DNA from: Desulfuromonadales bacterium | GTDB taxonomy: Bacteria > Desulfobacterota > Desulfuromonadia > Desulfuromonadales > Syntrophotaleaceae | Direction of reading: 5' to 3' | Length of the DNA stretch: 46,037 nucleotides | Assembly (NCBI GenBank): GCA_030154185.1 | Contig: JASKKK010000018.1 | Span: 1-46,037, forward strand | Part shown: positions 34,955 through 42,691 of the stretch, piece by piece | Numbering within the stretch: position 1 is the first letter of the stretch | How the letters are laid out: every line of letters begins with the position of its first letter | Made by a program: the position numbers and the translations under genes | The notes under the pieces: model-generated | Databases searched by the model: none | Told to the model about the DNA's origin: nothing | Seen by the model: only the letters and a program-made list of their open reading frames with translations

Positions 34955-36154
34955 ATGAGTGGTTTTCTGCAACGCTATAGTGAAGCGGCCATGACGAGCC
35001 TCGGCCTGTTTTGGATGGCCTTCTGGGCCTTCGGGCTGGGATATCTGATCAGCTCCATGATCCAGGTCTTTGTGACCCGGGAGCGGATGAAACGGAGCAT
35101 GGGGGAAGCCGGCCCCAAGAGTATGGCCTTGGGCACCTTTTTCGGATTCGTCTCCAGCTCCTGCAGCTTCGCTGCACTGGCAACAACCCGCGCGCTCTTC
35201 ACAAAGGGGGCGGGGCTCATCCCTTCCCTGGCTTTCCTGCTCGCCTCCACAAACCTGGTCGTTGAACTGGGAATTCTCATTGCCGTGTTTCTCTCCTGGC
35301 AGTTCGTGGTCGGGGAGTATTTGGGTGGGCTGCTTCTCATACTCCTGATGTGGGCCGTTGTGAAGTTCACCCTACCAAAGAAGTTGATTGAAAAATCCCG
35401 GGAACATGCTCGAGAGGAGACTCACGGGGAAGACGAAGAAGAGATTCCGGACTGGAAACGGCTGATCCGGTCCAAGGAGGGCTGGCGCAAGGTCGCTGGC
35501 CGTTACCTCATGGAGTGGCAGATGGTCTGGAAGGACGTAACCATAGGTTTCACCGTGGCCGGCGTTATTGCTGCGTTTATCCCCAGAGCATTTTTTCAGG
35601 CCCTGTTCGTGGGATCCGGGAGCGAGCATCCCGCCTTCTGGCAAACCCTCCTACAAACCGTTATCGGTCCGGTGGCCGCCTTTTTCACCTTCATCGGCTC
35701 CATGGGCAACATCCCCCTGGCCGCTGTCCTGTTCTCAAACGGGGTGGCCTTTGCCGGCATCATGGCCTTCATTTTCAGCGACCTGGTGGTCTTTCCCGTT
35801 TTACGCATCCAAGCCAAATACTACGGCTGGAAGATGGCTTTTTACATAATGGGGGTCTTCCTCGTCGTGTTGATCGGGGCTGCCCTGGCCATGCACTATG
35901 GGCTCGCTCTCTTCAGTCTTTTGCCCGAGAAGGGTGTAGCCAAAAGTGTTACCGAGCGGGATTTTTTCCAAGTCGATTACACCATGTTTTTAAACGCCCT
36001 GTTCCTCGGCCTGAGCCTCACCTTCTTTAAGCTCAAAAAAAAGATGGCCATGTCCATGATGGGGGATAGAGCCACCGAGAAGGTCCTCTTCTGGGTGGCT
36101 CTGCTGGCCCTGGCCTGGCTGGCCGGAGGTCTCTTGGTTCATCTCTTTCTTTAG
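34955..36154 (+). CDS. Permease of the ArsP/DUF318 family
   Basis: 399 residues with two blocks of about four helices separated by a charged cytoplasmic loop (about 145-185, including REETHGEDEEEIPDWK). The N-block motif SSSCSFAALATTRALFTKGAG and LLASTNLVVELGI, and the second-block GSMGNIPLAAVLFSNGVAFAG, match the PF03773 permease family (ArsP-like), whose characterised members export organoarsenicals or other compounds. The Cys in SSSCS is the conserved one. The ribosome site is weak (ACGAAAGATT). The real substrate is unknown; no ars genes are near. Confidence 0.8.
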   Translation: MSGFLQRYSEAAMTSLGLFWMAFWAFGLGYLISSMIQVFVTRERMKRSMGEAGPKSMALGTFFGFVSSSCSFAALATTRALFTKGAGLIPSLAFLLASTNLVVELGILIAVFLSWQFVVGEYLGGLLLILLMWAVVKFTLPKKLIEKSREHAREETHGEDEEEIPDWKRLIRSKEGWRKVAGRYLMEWQMVWKDVTIGFTVAGVIAAFIPRAFFQALFVGSGSEHPAFWQTLLQTVIGPVAAFFTFIGSMGNIPLAAVLFSNGVAFAGIMAFIFSDLVVFPVLRIQAKYYGWKMAFYIMGVFLVVLIGAALAMHYGLALFSLLPEKGVAKSVTERDFFQVDYTMFLNALFLGLSLTFFKLKKKMAMSMMGDRATEKVLFWVALLALAWLAGGLLVHLFL

Positions 36155-36419
36155 CAGGCCGCTGAAAATCAGGTTTTTTTCAGGAAGGGGTCATTGGCAA
36201 ATATGGACACATCTGAAGCCTAATATCGAATGGATGCGCTGGACGAAGGAGTCATCTCCCCCTTCCCTCACGATCCGCCCAACGCAGGGCAAACCTGCGT
36301 ATCCGCCTCCCCACCCGACTGTTCCGCCGGCAGCACACGACGAGTCTTGACGACAGTCCAGGTTCGGTTATGGTTGTAAAGTACGGATCGTCCCCCTATT
36401 GTCGATTTGGAAAAAATTT
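36155..36419. other. Upstream region of the ATP-grasp operon
   Basis: A weak terminator for the permease lies at the start (CTGA-AAA-TCAG then seven T, 36162-36180 region), a 7-bp hairpin ACGCAGG/CCTGCGT at 36282-36300, and a possible promoter at 36347-36374. Confidence 0.45.
36347..36374 (+). promoter_or_regulatory. Possible sigma-70 promoter for the ATP-grasp operon
   Basis: TTGACG at 36347-36352 and TATGGT at 36369-36374 with a 16-bp spacer; the -10 box is imperfect. Confidence 0.4.
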
Positions 36420-37691
36420 ATGAAAAAAAATGTTTTCGTTATCGGCCCCGATGATCTCAACTGGTCCAAGTTGCACTCTCTGCAGGATGCGGACAGTTAC
36501 CGCTTCCACGAGTTGCTCAGCTACGAGGAGTCTCACGGCGCCGCCGAATACGACGTGCGGACCATGCTGGAAAAGGCCGAAGCAAAGCTCGATGCCTTCT
36601 CCGGCTCCATCGATGCCATCGTCAGCTTCTGGGATTTTCCGGTCAGCCTGATGGTGTCACTCCTCGGCCGCAAGTACGGTACCGTCTGCCCCTCCCTGGA
36701 GAGCGTTTTTCGATGCGAACACAAGTACTGGAGCCGGGTCCTGCAGCAGCAGGCCGTCCCCGAAGTCGTCCCGCGCTTCAGACGCTTCGACCCCTTCGAC
36801 GACCGGGCCCTGGAGAAGATCGATCTGCCGTTTCCTTTCTGGATCAAACCGATCAAGTCCTTCGCCGCCTACCTCGGCTACCGCATCGACAGCGCCGCCA
36901 CCTTTCACCGCTGCATGGAAACGATCCGCGGCAATATCGGTCATTTCGCCGACCCCTTCAACTACCTGCTGCAATTTGCCGAGGTGCCGCCGGAAATCCG
37001 CGAGGGGGGATTCTTCCTGGCCGAGGAAATCATCAGCGGAAAGCAGTGCACCCTGGAAGGGTTTGTCTGCAATGGTCAGGTTGACAGCCACGGCATCGTC
37101 GATTCCTACCGCCATCCCAACCGGGTGAGCTTTTCCCGCTATCAATATCCATCCAGACTGCCCCGCGCCGTGCAGGACCGGATATTCGACGCCTCAAGCA
37201 AGATCATGACTCACATCGGTTTCGACAACTCCGGTTTCAACATCGAATATTTCTACGACCGCCGGCAGGACAAGCTTTCGCTCGTGGAAATCAACCCGCG
37301 CATCGCCCAGTCGCACAGCGATCTGTTCAAAAAGGTGGACGGCGCCTCCAACCACCATGTCATGGTACAGGTCGGCCTGGGCCGACACCCCGAATGGCCG
37401 CGCAGGCAGGGCGAATTCGGCGTCGCCGCCAAGCTGTTCATTCGCGCTTTTGCCGACGGCCGGGTGACTCGGACCCCCGGCGCGGAGCAGATCGAGGAGG
37501 TTGAGCGGCGCTTTCCGGGAACCATCGTTCAGCCTTTGGCGAAGGAGGGCGTGCGCCTTTCCGAACTGCCTTTCCAGGACAGCTACAGCTTCAAGCTCGC
37601 CATCCTCTACATGGGGGCGGCAAACCAGAAGGAACTGTTGGCCAATTTTCAGCAAGCCGTGGAGATCCTGGGCTATCGGATCACCCGCTGA
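36420..37691 (+). CDS. ATP-grasp domain ligase of unknown substrate
   Basis: 423 residues. ATP-grasp features: FWIKPIKSFAAYLGYRI with the ATP-binding Lys, LAEEIISGKQCTLEGFV, FNIEYFYDRR, and the metal-binding SLVEINPRIAQSHSDLF. Such enzymes form an amide or thioester bond from a carboxylate using ATP. The N-terminal about 130 residues are a pre-ATP-grasp domain. ATG 36420 has GGAAAA upstream. The next gene, a serine hydrolase, starts 23 bp later, so the two form an operon. The carboxylate and partner amine are unknown. Confidence 0.85.
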   Translation: MKKNVFVIGPDDLNWSKLHSLQDADSYRFHELLSYEESHGAAEYDVRTMLEKAEAKLDAFSGSIDAIVSFWDFPVSLMVSLLGRKYGTVCPSLESVFRCEHKYWSRVLQQQAVPEVVPRFRRFDPFDDRALEKIDLPFPFWIKPIKSFAAYLGYRIDSAATFHRCMETIRGNIGHFADPFNYLLQFAEVPPEIREGGFFLAEEIISGKQCTLEGFVCNGQVDSHGIVDSYRHPNRVSFSRYQYPSRLPRAVQDRIFDASSKIMTHIGFDNSGFNIEYFYDRRQDKLSLVEINPRIAQSHSDLFKKVDGASNHHVMVQVGLGRHPEWPRRQGEFGVAAKLFIRAFADGRVTRTPGAEQIEEVERRFPGTIVQPLAKEGVRLSELPFQDSYSFKLAILYMGAANQKELLANFQQAVEILGYRITR

Positions 37692-37714
37692 GGGGCATCC
37701 TTGTGGAGGTCGAC

Positions 37715-39736
37715 GTGAAAATCATCGAATCCTTTCCCTGCCCGGTCAAAGAAATCGAGAATACCTGGATCCCCATGCCGGACGGGGTGCGGCTGGCCGC
37801 CCGCATGTGGATGCCTGAGGACGCCGAAACGAACCCCGTTCCGGCCATCCTGGAGTACATCCCCTATCGCAAACGTGACATCAAGCGCGAGCGCGATACC
37901 GGCCTGCATGGCTACTTCGCCGGACACGGCTACGCCTGCCTGCGGGTCGACATTCGCGGCAGCGGCGATTCCGGGGGCGTGCTGACCGACGAATACCTTG
38001 AGCAGGAACTGGCCGACGGCGAGGCGATCCTGCGCTGGGCCGCGGCGCAGCCCTGGTGCAACGGAAAAATCGGCATGATCGGCATCTCCTGGGGCGGCTT
38101 CAACGGCCTGCAGATCGCCGCCCGCCAGCCGCCGGAACTAAAGGCGGTCATCACCCTCTGTTCCACCGATGACCGCTATGCCGACGACGTGCACTACATG
38201 GGCGGCTGCCTGCTGGGCGACAACCTTTCCTGGGCCTCGGTGATGTTTGCCGGGAACTCCCTGCCGCCCGATCCGGTCATTGTCGGCGAAAAGTGGCAGG
38301 ACATGTGGTTTGAGCGGCTGGAGGGCAGCGGCCTGTGGCTTGAAAAGTGGCTGCAGCACCAGCGCCGCGACGACTACTGGAAGCACGGTTCGATCTGCGA
38401 GGATTTCTCTGCGGTAAAATGTCCGGTGCTGGCAGCCAGCGGCTGGGCCGACGGCTATTCAAACGCCGTCTTTCGACTTATGGAAAAACTCCAGGTGCCG
38501 CGCAAGGGTCTGATCGGTCCCTGGAGCCATCGCTATCCCCACCTGGGCAAACCGGGGCCGGCGATCGGCTTTTTGCAGGAATGCGTGCGTTGGTGGGATC
38601 AGTGGCTGAAGGATAAGGAAACCGGGATCATGGAAGAACCGATGCTACGGGTCTGGATGCTCCACAGCGTGCCGCCTACAACGCGCTACATCTTTCGCCC
38701 CGGACACTGGGTGGGCGAAGCTTCCTGGCCCTCGCGGCATATCGAGCAGCGGGTTTACACCCTCGGCTGGCGACACATCGCCTCGGGCTACGGCGAACAC
38801 CCCGAGGTTCCCGAGACCATCTGTTCGCCCCTGACCGTCGGCCTTTTCGCCGGCAAGTGGTGTTCCTACAGCGCGACCCCAGATCTGCCCCACGACCAGC
38901 GGGAAGAGGACGGCGGGGCCCTGGTTTTTGAAAGTACGCCGCTGGCTGAACAGATGGAAATCATGGGTGCGCCCGTGGTCGAACTCGAATTGACCTGCGA
39001 CAAACCGGTCGCCATGGTCGCGGTGCGCCTCTCGGACGTCGCCCCCGACGACAAGGCGACCCGGGTTACCTATGGCTTGCTGAATCTTACCCACCGCAAC
39101 GGCCACGAGCAGCCCGAACCGCTCGACCCCGTCAAACGTTACCGGGTGCGGGTCCAGCTCAACGACATCGCCCAAGTCTTTCCGCCCGGGCACCGCTTTC
39201 GCATCTCCATCTCCACCTCCTACTGGCCCCTGGCCTGGGCACCGCCATCTCCGGTACGTCTGACCATATTGACCGGGCTGAGCAGCCTGACCCTGCCGGT
39301 ACGCGCTCCGCGAAAAGAGGATCTCACCTTGAAGCCCTTCCAGAAACCCGAGGCCGCTCCATCCAGCCCGAAAACATTGCTGCGGGAGAAGCACCATAAC
39401 TGGTACGTTACGCGGGATCTGGAGAACGACGTGTCCACCCTCAAGGTCATCAAGGATGAGGGCATCGTCCGGTTGGAAGACATCGATCTGGAAATGGAGA
39501 ATGCCACTACCGAATGGTATACCTCCCGGGCAGACGACTTCGACTCCCTCCGGGGCGAGGTCCACACCATTTTCGGCCTGAAACGGGGAGACTGGTCGGT
39601 GCGCACCGAAACCCGGACCATTCTCACCTCCACCTCAGAAATGTTCCGCATCCACGCCACCCTGGATGCATACCTCGACGGTCGCCGGGTCTACTGCAAA
39701 TCCTGGAACCGCTTCGTACCCCGGGACCATGTCTGA
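37715..39736 (+). CDS. CocE/NonD-type serine hydrolase (X-Pro dipeptidyl-peptidase fold)
   Basis: 673 residues. The alpha/beta-hydrolase half opens with IPMPDGVRLAARMWMPED, and the triad is visible: Ser in GISWGGFNG, Asp in GWADGYSNAV and His in GPWSHRYPHLG. The C-terminal half is a jelly-roll X-Pro peptidase domain (GAPVVELELTCDKPVAMVAVRL, FRISISTSYWPLAW). Family members hydrolyse acyl or peptide bonds such as cocaine esters, glutaryl-amides or X-Pro peptides. No signal peptide. GTG 37715 sits behind TGGAGGT and matches the family N-terminus; GTG 37703 is an alternative. Paired with an ATP-grasp ligase. Confidence 0.87.
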   Translation: MKIIESFPCPVKEIENTWIPMPDGVRLAARMWMPEDAETNPVPAILEYIPYRKRDIKRERDTGLHGYFAGHGYACLRVDIRGSGDSGGVLTDEYLEQELADGEAILRWAAAQPWCNGKIGMIGISWGGFNGLQIAARQPPELKAVITLCSTDDRYADDVHYMGGCLLGDNLSWASVMFAGNSLPPDPVIVGEKWQDMWFERLEGSGLWLEKWLQHQRRDDYWKHGSICEDFSAVKCPVLAASGWADGYSNAVFRLMEKLQVPRKGLIGPWSHRYPHLGKPGPAIGFLQECVRWWDQWLKDKETGIMEEPMLRVWMLHSVPPTTRYIFRPGHWVGEASWPSRHIEQRVYTLGWRHIASGYGEHPEVPETICSPLTVGLFAGKWCSYSATPDLPHDQREEDGGALVFESTPLAEQMEIMGAPVVELELTCDKPVAMVAVRLSDVAPDDKATRVTYGLLNLTHRNGHEQPEPLDPVKRYRVRVQLNDIAQVFPPGHRFRISISTSYWPLAWAPPSPVRLTILTGLSSLTLPVRAPRKEDLTLKPFQKPEAAPSSPKTLLREKHHNWYVTRDLENDVSTLKVIKDEGIVRLEDIDLEMENATTEWYTSRADDFDSLRGEVHTIFGLKRGDWSVRTETRTILTSTSEMFRIHATLDAYLDGRRVYCKSWNRFVPRDHV

Positions 39737-40335
39737 ATGACGCAACTATCTGCTCGAGGCGCGCTTCTCCAAAACGGTGCTTGCCGCACGTATGATGATT
39801 GCCACTGCCAGAGCTCTGCCCACCCGTCACCACAGGGCTTACAGCCTGTACGATCTGCCCCAGAGGGTCCTTTGGGAAAGGATTGCGGAAGAAGAGCAAC
39901 GAAAACGGTTCTGCTCTGCCGTTCCCACGCCTTCCAGATGCCTTTCCTGCCGTATGCCGCTCGCATGTAGAAAGCGCCCTGCAACCTTCATGGATCAAGG
40001 CCCAAAAGCTCGGGAGAAGGTCAGATGTATGGGTCGGCGCCATGGAAAGACCTTTTTCATATTTTTTAAATCAGGGACATCCATCTCCACAATAGGTGAA
40101 ATGCTCGTGTCTCAGGGATGGTATCGCGCTTAGACGACTCAGGTTTACCTCACAGAGACAAAGCCATAAGCGAGTGGCCGCAAAACGTCACCGCATCCAT
40201 GAGAAAGTCGCCCGCAGGGGTCAGATCGATAAATTTCCGATAGTTGCACGCCGAACTATGCTGTTGGTGCCTGCAAACCTGTCAACTCGCACCCTTCCGT
40301 CATCCCCCCCTGGTCTCTCCCCTGATTTGACCTGA

Positions 40336-40350
40336 TGGCACCAAACTTGC
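40336..40350 (+). promoter_or_regulatory. Sigma-54 promoter
   Basis: TGGCAC (40336-40341), five bases, then TTGC (40347-40350): the -24 GG and -12 GC are exactly ten bases apart, matching consensus. A start near 40362 gives a leader of about 70 nt. An enhancer-binding activator would be needed. Confidence 0.7.
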
Positions 40351-40370
40351 CTAAAAGGATAGAACCTTGA

Positions 40371-40389
40371 GCGCTGCGACGTGCAGCGC
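40371..40389 (+). repeat. Leader hairpin of the small lipoprotein
   Basis: GCGCTGC (40371-40377) and GCAGCGC (40383-40389) form a 7-bp perfect stem just after the predicted sigma-54 start site, followed by ATTTT. It may protect the 5' end of the mRNA. Confidence 0.5.
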
Positions 40390-40430
40390 ATTTTGAAAGG
40401 ATGAAAAAAGACGAAAGGAGGTGACTCGAC

Positions 40431-40658
40431 ATGAAAACGATCATTTCGCTGCTGGTTGCTCTGCTGATTTCCCTGGCCCTCGTAGCTTGCAAAAAAGAAC
40501 AGCAGACCGCCACTCCGGCTCCGGCTGAAAATGCCGCCGTTGCAACCGAGGAACAGGCCGCTGCCACCGAGGAACAGGCCGCTGCCACCGAGGAACAGGC
40601 CGTTGCCACCGAGGAACAGGCCGCCACCCGGGAGACGGCATCCGATGAGCAGAAGTAA
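40431..40658 (+). CDS. Small lipoprotein with ATEEQAA repeats
   Basis: 75 residues. The signal peptide ends in LALVAC, a good lipobox, so the mature protein is about 55 residues anchored by a lipidated Cys. It is low complexity: CKKEQQTATPAPAEN and then four near-identical seven-residue units A(V/A)ATEEQ encoded by a 21-bp DNA tandem repeat. The ribosome site is very strong (AAAGGAGGTGA). With a sigma-54 promoter, leader hairpin and trailing hairpin it forms its own transcription unit. Similar small abundant lipoproteins coat the envelope of Gram-negative cells; its function is unknown. Confidence 0.8.
   Translation: MKTIISLLVALLISLALVACKKEQQTATPAPAENAAVATEEQAAATEEQAAATEEQAVATEEQAATRETASDEQK
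40536..40619 (+). repeat. 21-bp tandem repeat, four units
   Basis: Unit GCCGCTGCCACCGAGGAACAG, units at 40536, 40557, 40578 and 40599, with C/T and A/C changes in the first and last. The period keeps the reading frame, so unit number could vary between strains without breaking the gene. Confidence 0.93.
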
Positions 40659-40688
40659 GTTTCGATGTATGGTCGTCGCCAACCGACA

Positions 40689-40713
40689 AAGCCCGCAGAC
40701 TCTCTGCGGGCTT
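40689..40713 (+). terminator. Hairpin after the lipoprotein gene
   Basis: AAGCCCGCAGA (40689-40699) pairs with TCTGCGGGCTT (40703-40713) around CTC. The tail is GCTTCCC rather than a clean T-run, so it may be a modest terminator. Confidence 0.7.
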
Positions 40714-40966
40714 GCTTCCCCCCCTCCCCCGACTTGCCTCTCAGATTTTCCGAATCGGGATCAAACGCGACCAAGGAGCAGGACTTTCGAATATCCGCCG
40801 ATTCGCTCAGGCCCTCTTTTGGGGTGAACAAGGAATCACATGAACCTTCCCTGCTCCCCATGCGGCGCGAGATGAGCCCAGCCAAGCATGTCTGACAGGC
40901 ACTTCCTATCCGATAGACAGAGGATTCCGGCAGGACAGCGCCTTTCAACTTCCGATATCCCCCTGA

Positions 40967-40994
40967 TTGACTCGTCCCGCTTCGGTGATATTAG
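40967..40994 (+). promoter_or_regulatory. Promoter driving the riboswitch transcript
   Basis: TTGACT at 40967-40972 and TATTAG at 40989-40994 with a 16-bp spacer. A start near 41001 places the riboswitch aptamer right at the 5' end of the transcript. Confidence 0.55.
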
Positions 40995-41014
40995 TAAAAA
41001 TGAGGACTTGAAGA

Positions 41015-41128
41015 AATCCCGACAAAGCCAAACCTCCCGCAAGGAAGGGACGGAAAGCGGCGGATCTTCATCGTCGAAGATGGCCGAGCTGCCGAAGGAA
41101 GAAGCCTTCCGGCAAGCTTGGCCTTTTT
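41015..41128 (+). promoter_or_regulatory. GEMM-I riboswitch, probable cGAMP (GEMM-Ib) type, with terminator
   Basis: Conserved GEMM blocks occur in order: GACAAAGCCAAACC (41021-41034); a P2 helix capped by a GCAA tetraloop (41039-41042); GGGACGGAAAGC (41047-41058); and a P3 helix with the perfect hairpin ATCTTC/GAAGAT (41064-41069, 41076-41081) closing as GGCCGAGCTGCCG. In Vc2 numbering the base at position 20 reads as A, the state linked to cyclic AMP-GMP recognition in Geobacter GEMM-Ib RNAs. The 3' aptamer strand 41082-41098 also pairs with 41105-41123, followed by five T (41124-41128), an intrinsic terminator. Aptamer folding and termination exclude each other, so ligand should turn the gene ON. 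It lies upstream of the adenylate-forming enzyme. Confidence 0.85.
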
Positions 41129-41251
41129 GTTTGGAGCAAACGAAAAGGAAAAGTCTTTCATAGAAAAACCAGGGCTCGCAATAGTCCTTGAGAAGGGGGA
41201 AACGCTTCCAACCGGCTATCGTATTCTAAGGAATAATGGGGAGGGTACGAA

Positions 41252-42637
41252 TTGAAAAATATAAAAGACACCTATCATGATTCAATTATCTACCTTCTTT
41301 TAAAATCGATTGCTATAAAAAAATCCGAATCATTTGACAGGCAGAAGATCGAGTCGCTCCAGAAACGTCGCCTTACAAAGCTGTTGAAACATGCATTGAC
41401 TCATTCCAGATTCTACAAGAAATACTACAATTCACATGGGATAACACGGGAAAATATAAACAAAATCGAACTTTCAGACCTGCCGATTATCACAAAAAAA
41501 ATCATGATGGAAAACTTTGACGACCTTGTATGCGATTCCAGATTGAAGCGTATGGAACTCGAAAGGTTTGTCACAGATCCAGAAAATCACGGCAAAAAAT
41601 TTCAAGATCGTTTCCAGGTTGTTCATTCCTCAGGTTCAACCGGAACGCCGGGAATATTTGTTTACGGTCCAAGAGATTGGACCATACTGAAGGCACTGAT
41701 CCTTACCAGAGTCACAAAGACTAAGATTAATCTGACACAAAAACAAAAACTTGCATTTATTGGAGCCGTAGATGGTCATTATGCCGGAATAAGCCTGGCA
41801 CAAGCTGCTCCGTCACAACTTTTTGAGTTCCTGCCATTGGACATTAATGCCCCGCTGGAAAGCACCCTGAAACGATTGAACACGTTCCAGCCGGACTACC
41901 TTGGCGGATATGCTTCGGGAATAGGCCTTTTGGCACAAGAACAAATAAACGGAAAACTGCACATCGCACCCAAAGGGATTTCGTGCTCTGCCGACCCGCT
42001 CACTCCACGGATACGCGAAATGGTCACGCAGGCCTTCGGCATTGACCCGATCAATCTGTATGCGGCCTCGGAATCCATCGGCATTGCCGCACACTGCGGG
42101 GCACGGCACAATATTCACCTGTTTAACGATTGGCATTGCTTCGAGATTCTGGATAAGAATCACAATCCCGCAAAACCCGGCGAATTTGGAAACCTGATAC
42201 TGACCAATCTCTACAACTACACCCAACCCCTCATTCGCTACCGGATGGATGACGAGGTGGCCATCGATGACCACCCTTGCGACTGCACATGGCCATTCCA
42301 GACCATAAAAGAGATAGCCGGTCGAGAAGAAGACTTTCTTTGGGTTGAAACGGCAGACGGCAGGAGGGAGTTTATTCACCCCATAGTTATGGTCGAATTC
42401 ATGGTGCCGGGGCTTGCCGGTATGCAGGTCGTACAGAAGGCGAGAAACAGTCTGACAATCAAGGCTGTCATCAGTGGCAATCAGGAATATACTGTCGAAC
42501 TTATTCGGAAAAGAATGACACAGATACTAGAGAAGAAACAATTGCATAATATCGTTCACTTTGATGTCGAGATGGTGAATGAAATAAAAAATGACTCGAA
42601 AACCGGGAAATACAAATTGATCATCCCATTAATGTGA
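41252..42637 (+). CDS. PaaK/CapK-like adenylate-forming enzyme under riboswitch control
   Basis: 461 residues, an AMP-forming ligase of the phenylacetate-CoA ligase/CapK type. The P-loop is HSSGSTGTPGIFVYG near residue 130. Other motifs: LGGYASGIGLLA, the core LYAASESIG, GNLILTNLYNYTQPLIRYRMDD and the C-terminal AGREEDFLWV. A CxC (DDHPCDCTW) follows the core. TTG 41252 has GGGGAGGG upstream. The gene looks more A/T-rich (many Lys, Ile, Asn) than its neighbours, suggesting recent acquisition. Predicted to activate an aromatic or fatty carboxylate for CoA or surface-polymer chemistry; the substrate is unknown. It stands alone and converges on the GGDEF-EAL gene. Confidence 0.85.
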   Translation: MKNIKDTYHDSIIYLLLKSIAIKKSESFDRQKIESLQKRRLTKLLKHALTHSRFYKKYYNSHGITRENINKIELSDLPIITKKIMMENFDDLVCDSRLKRMELERFVTDPENHGKKFQDRFQVVHSSGSTGTPGIFVYGPRDWTILKALILTRVTKTKINLTQKQKLAFIGAVDGHYAGISLAQAAPSQLFEFLPLDINAPLESTLKRLNTFQPDYLGGYASGIGLLAQEQINGKLHIAPKGISCSADPLTPRIREMVTQAFGIDPINLYAASESIGIAAHCGARHNIHLFNDWHCFEILDKNHNPAKPGEFGNLILTNLYNYTQPLIRYRMDDEVAIDDHPCDCTWPFQTIKEIAGREEDFLWVETADGRREFIHPIVMVEFMVPGLAGMQVVQKARNSLTIKAVISGNQEYTVELIRKRMTQILEKKQLHNIVHFDVEMVNEIKNDSKTGKYKLIIPLM

Positions 42638-42691
42638 TCTTTTAGGGAGACATGCCGCGGTTCGCCCCCCAAGGTCTTTGCCGGCAGCCCG

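Larger units (their letters stand above)
39737..40430. other. Gene-poor region with relics
   Basis: About 690 bases without a convincing gene. Short open stretches exist, such as one resembling transposase-like basic sequence near 40160-40240 (KRVAAKRHRIHEKVARRG), but none has a start, ribosome site and sustained coding character. The last 100 bases carry a sigma-54 promoter and the leader of the next gene. Confidence 0.5.
40659..41251. other. Intergenic region carrying hairpin, promoter and riboswitch
   Basis: It contains the hairpin at 40689-40713, about 240 bases without a convincing gene, and a promoter plus GEMM-type riboswitch from 40967 to 41128; then about 120 bases of leader to the next start codon. 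Confidence 0.7.

Noticed and set aside
40140-40250. Basic stretch resembling part of a TnpB-type transposase (KRVAAKRHRIHEKVARRG)
   Set aside because: Only about 20 residues, no RuvC motifs, no flanking IS200/IS605 ends or ribosome site.
40888-41163. 91-codon frame covering the riboswitch
   Set aside because: The same bases form conserved GEMM aptamer and terminator structures; the frame lacks a ribosome site and has unnatural composition.
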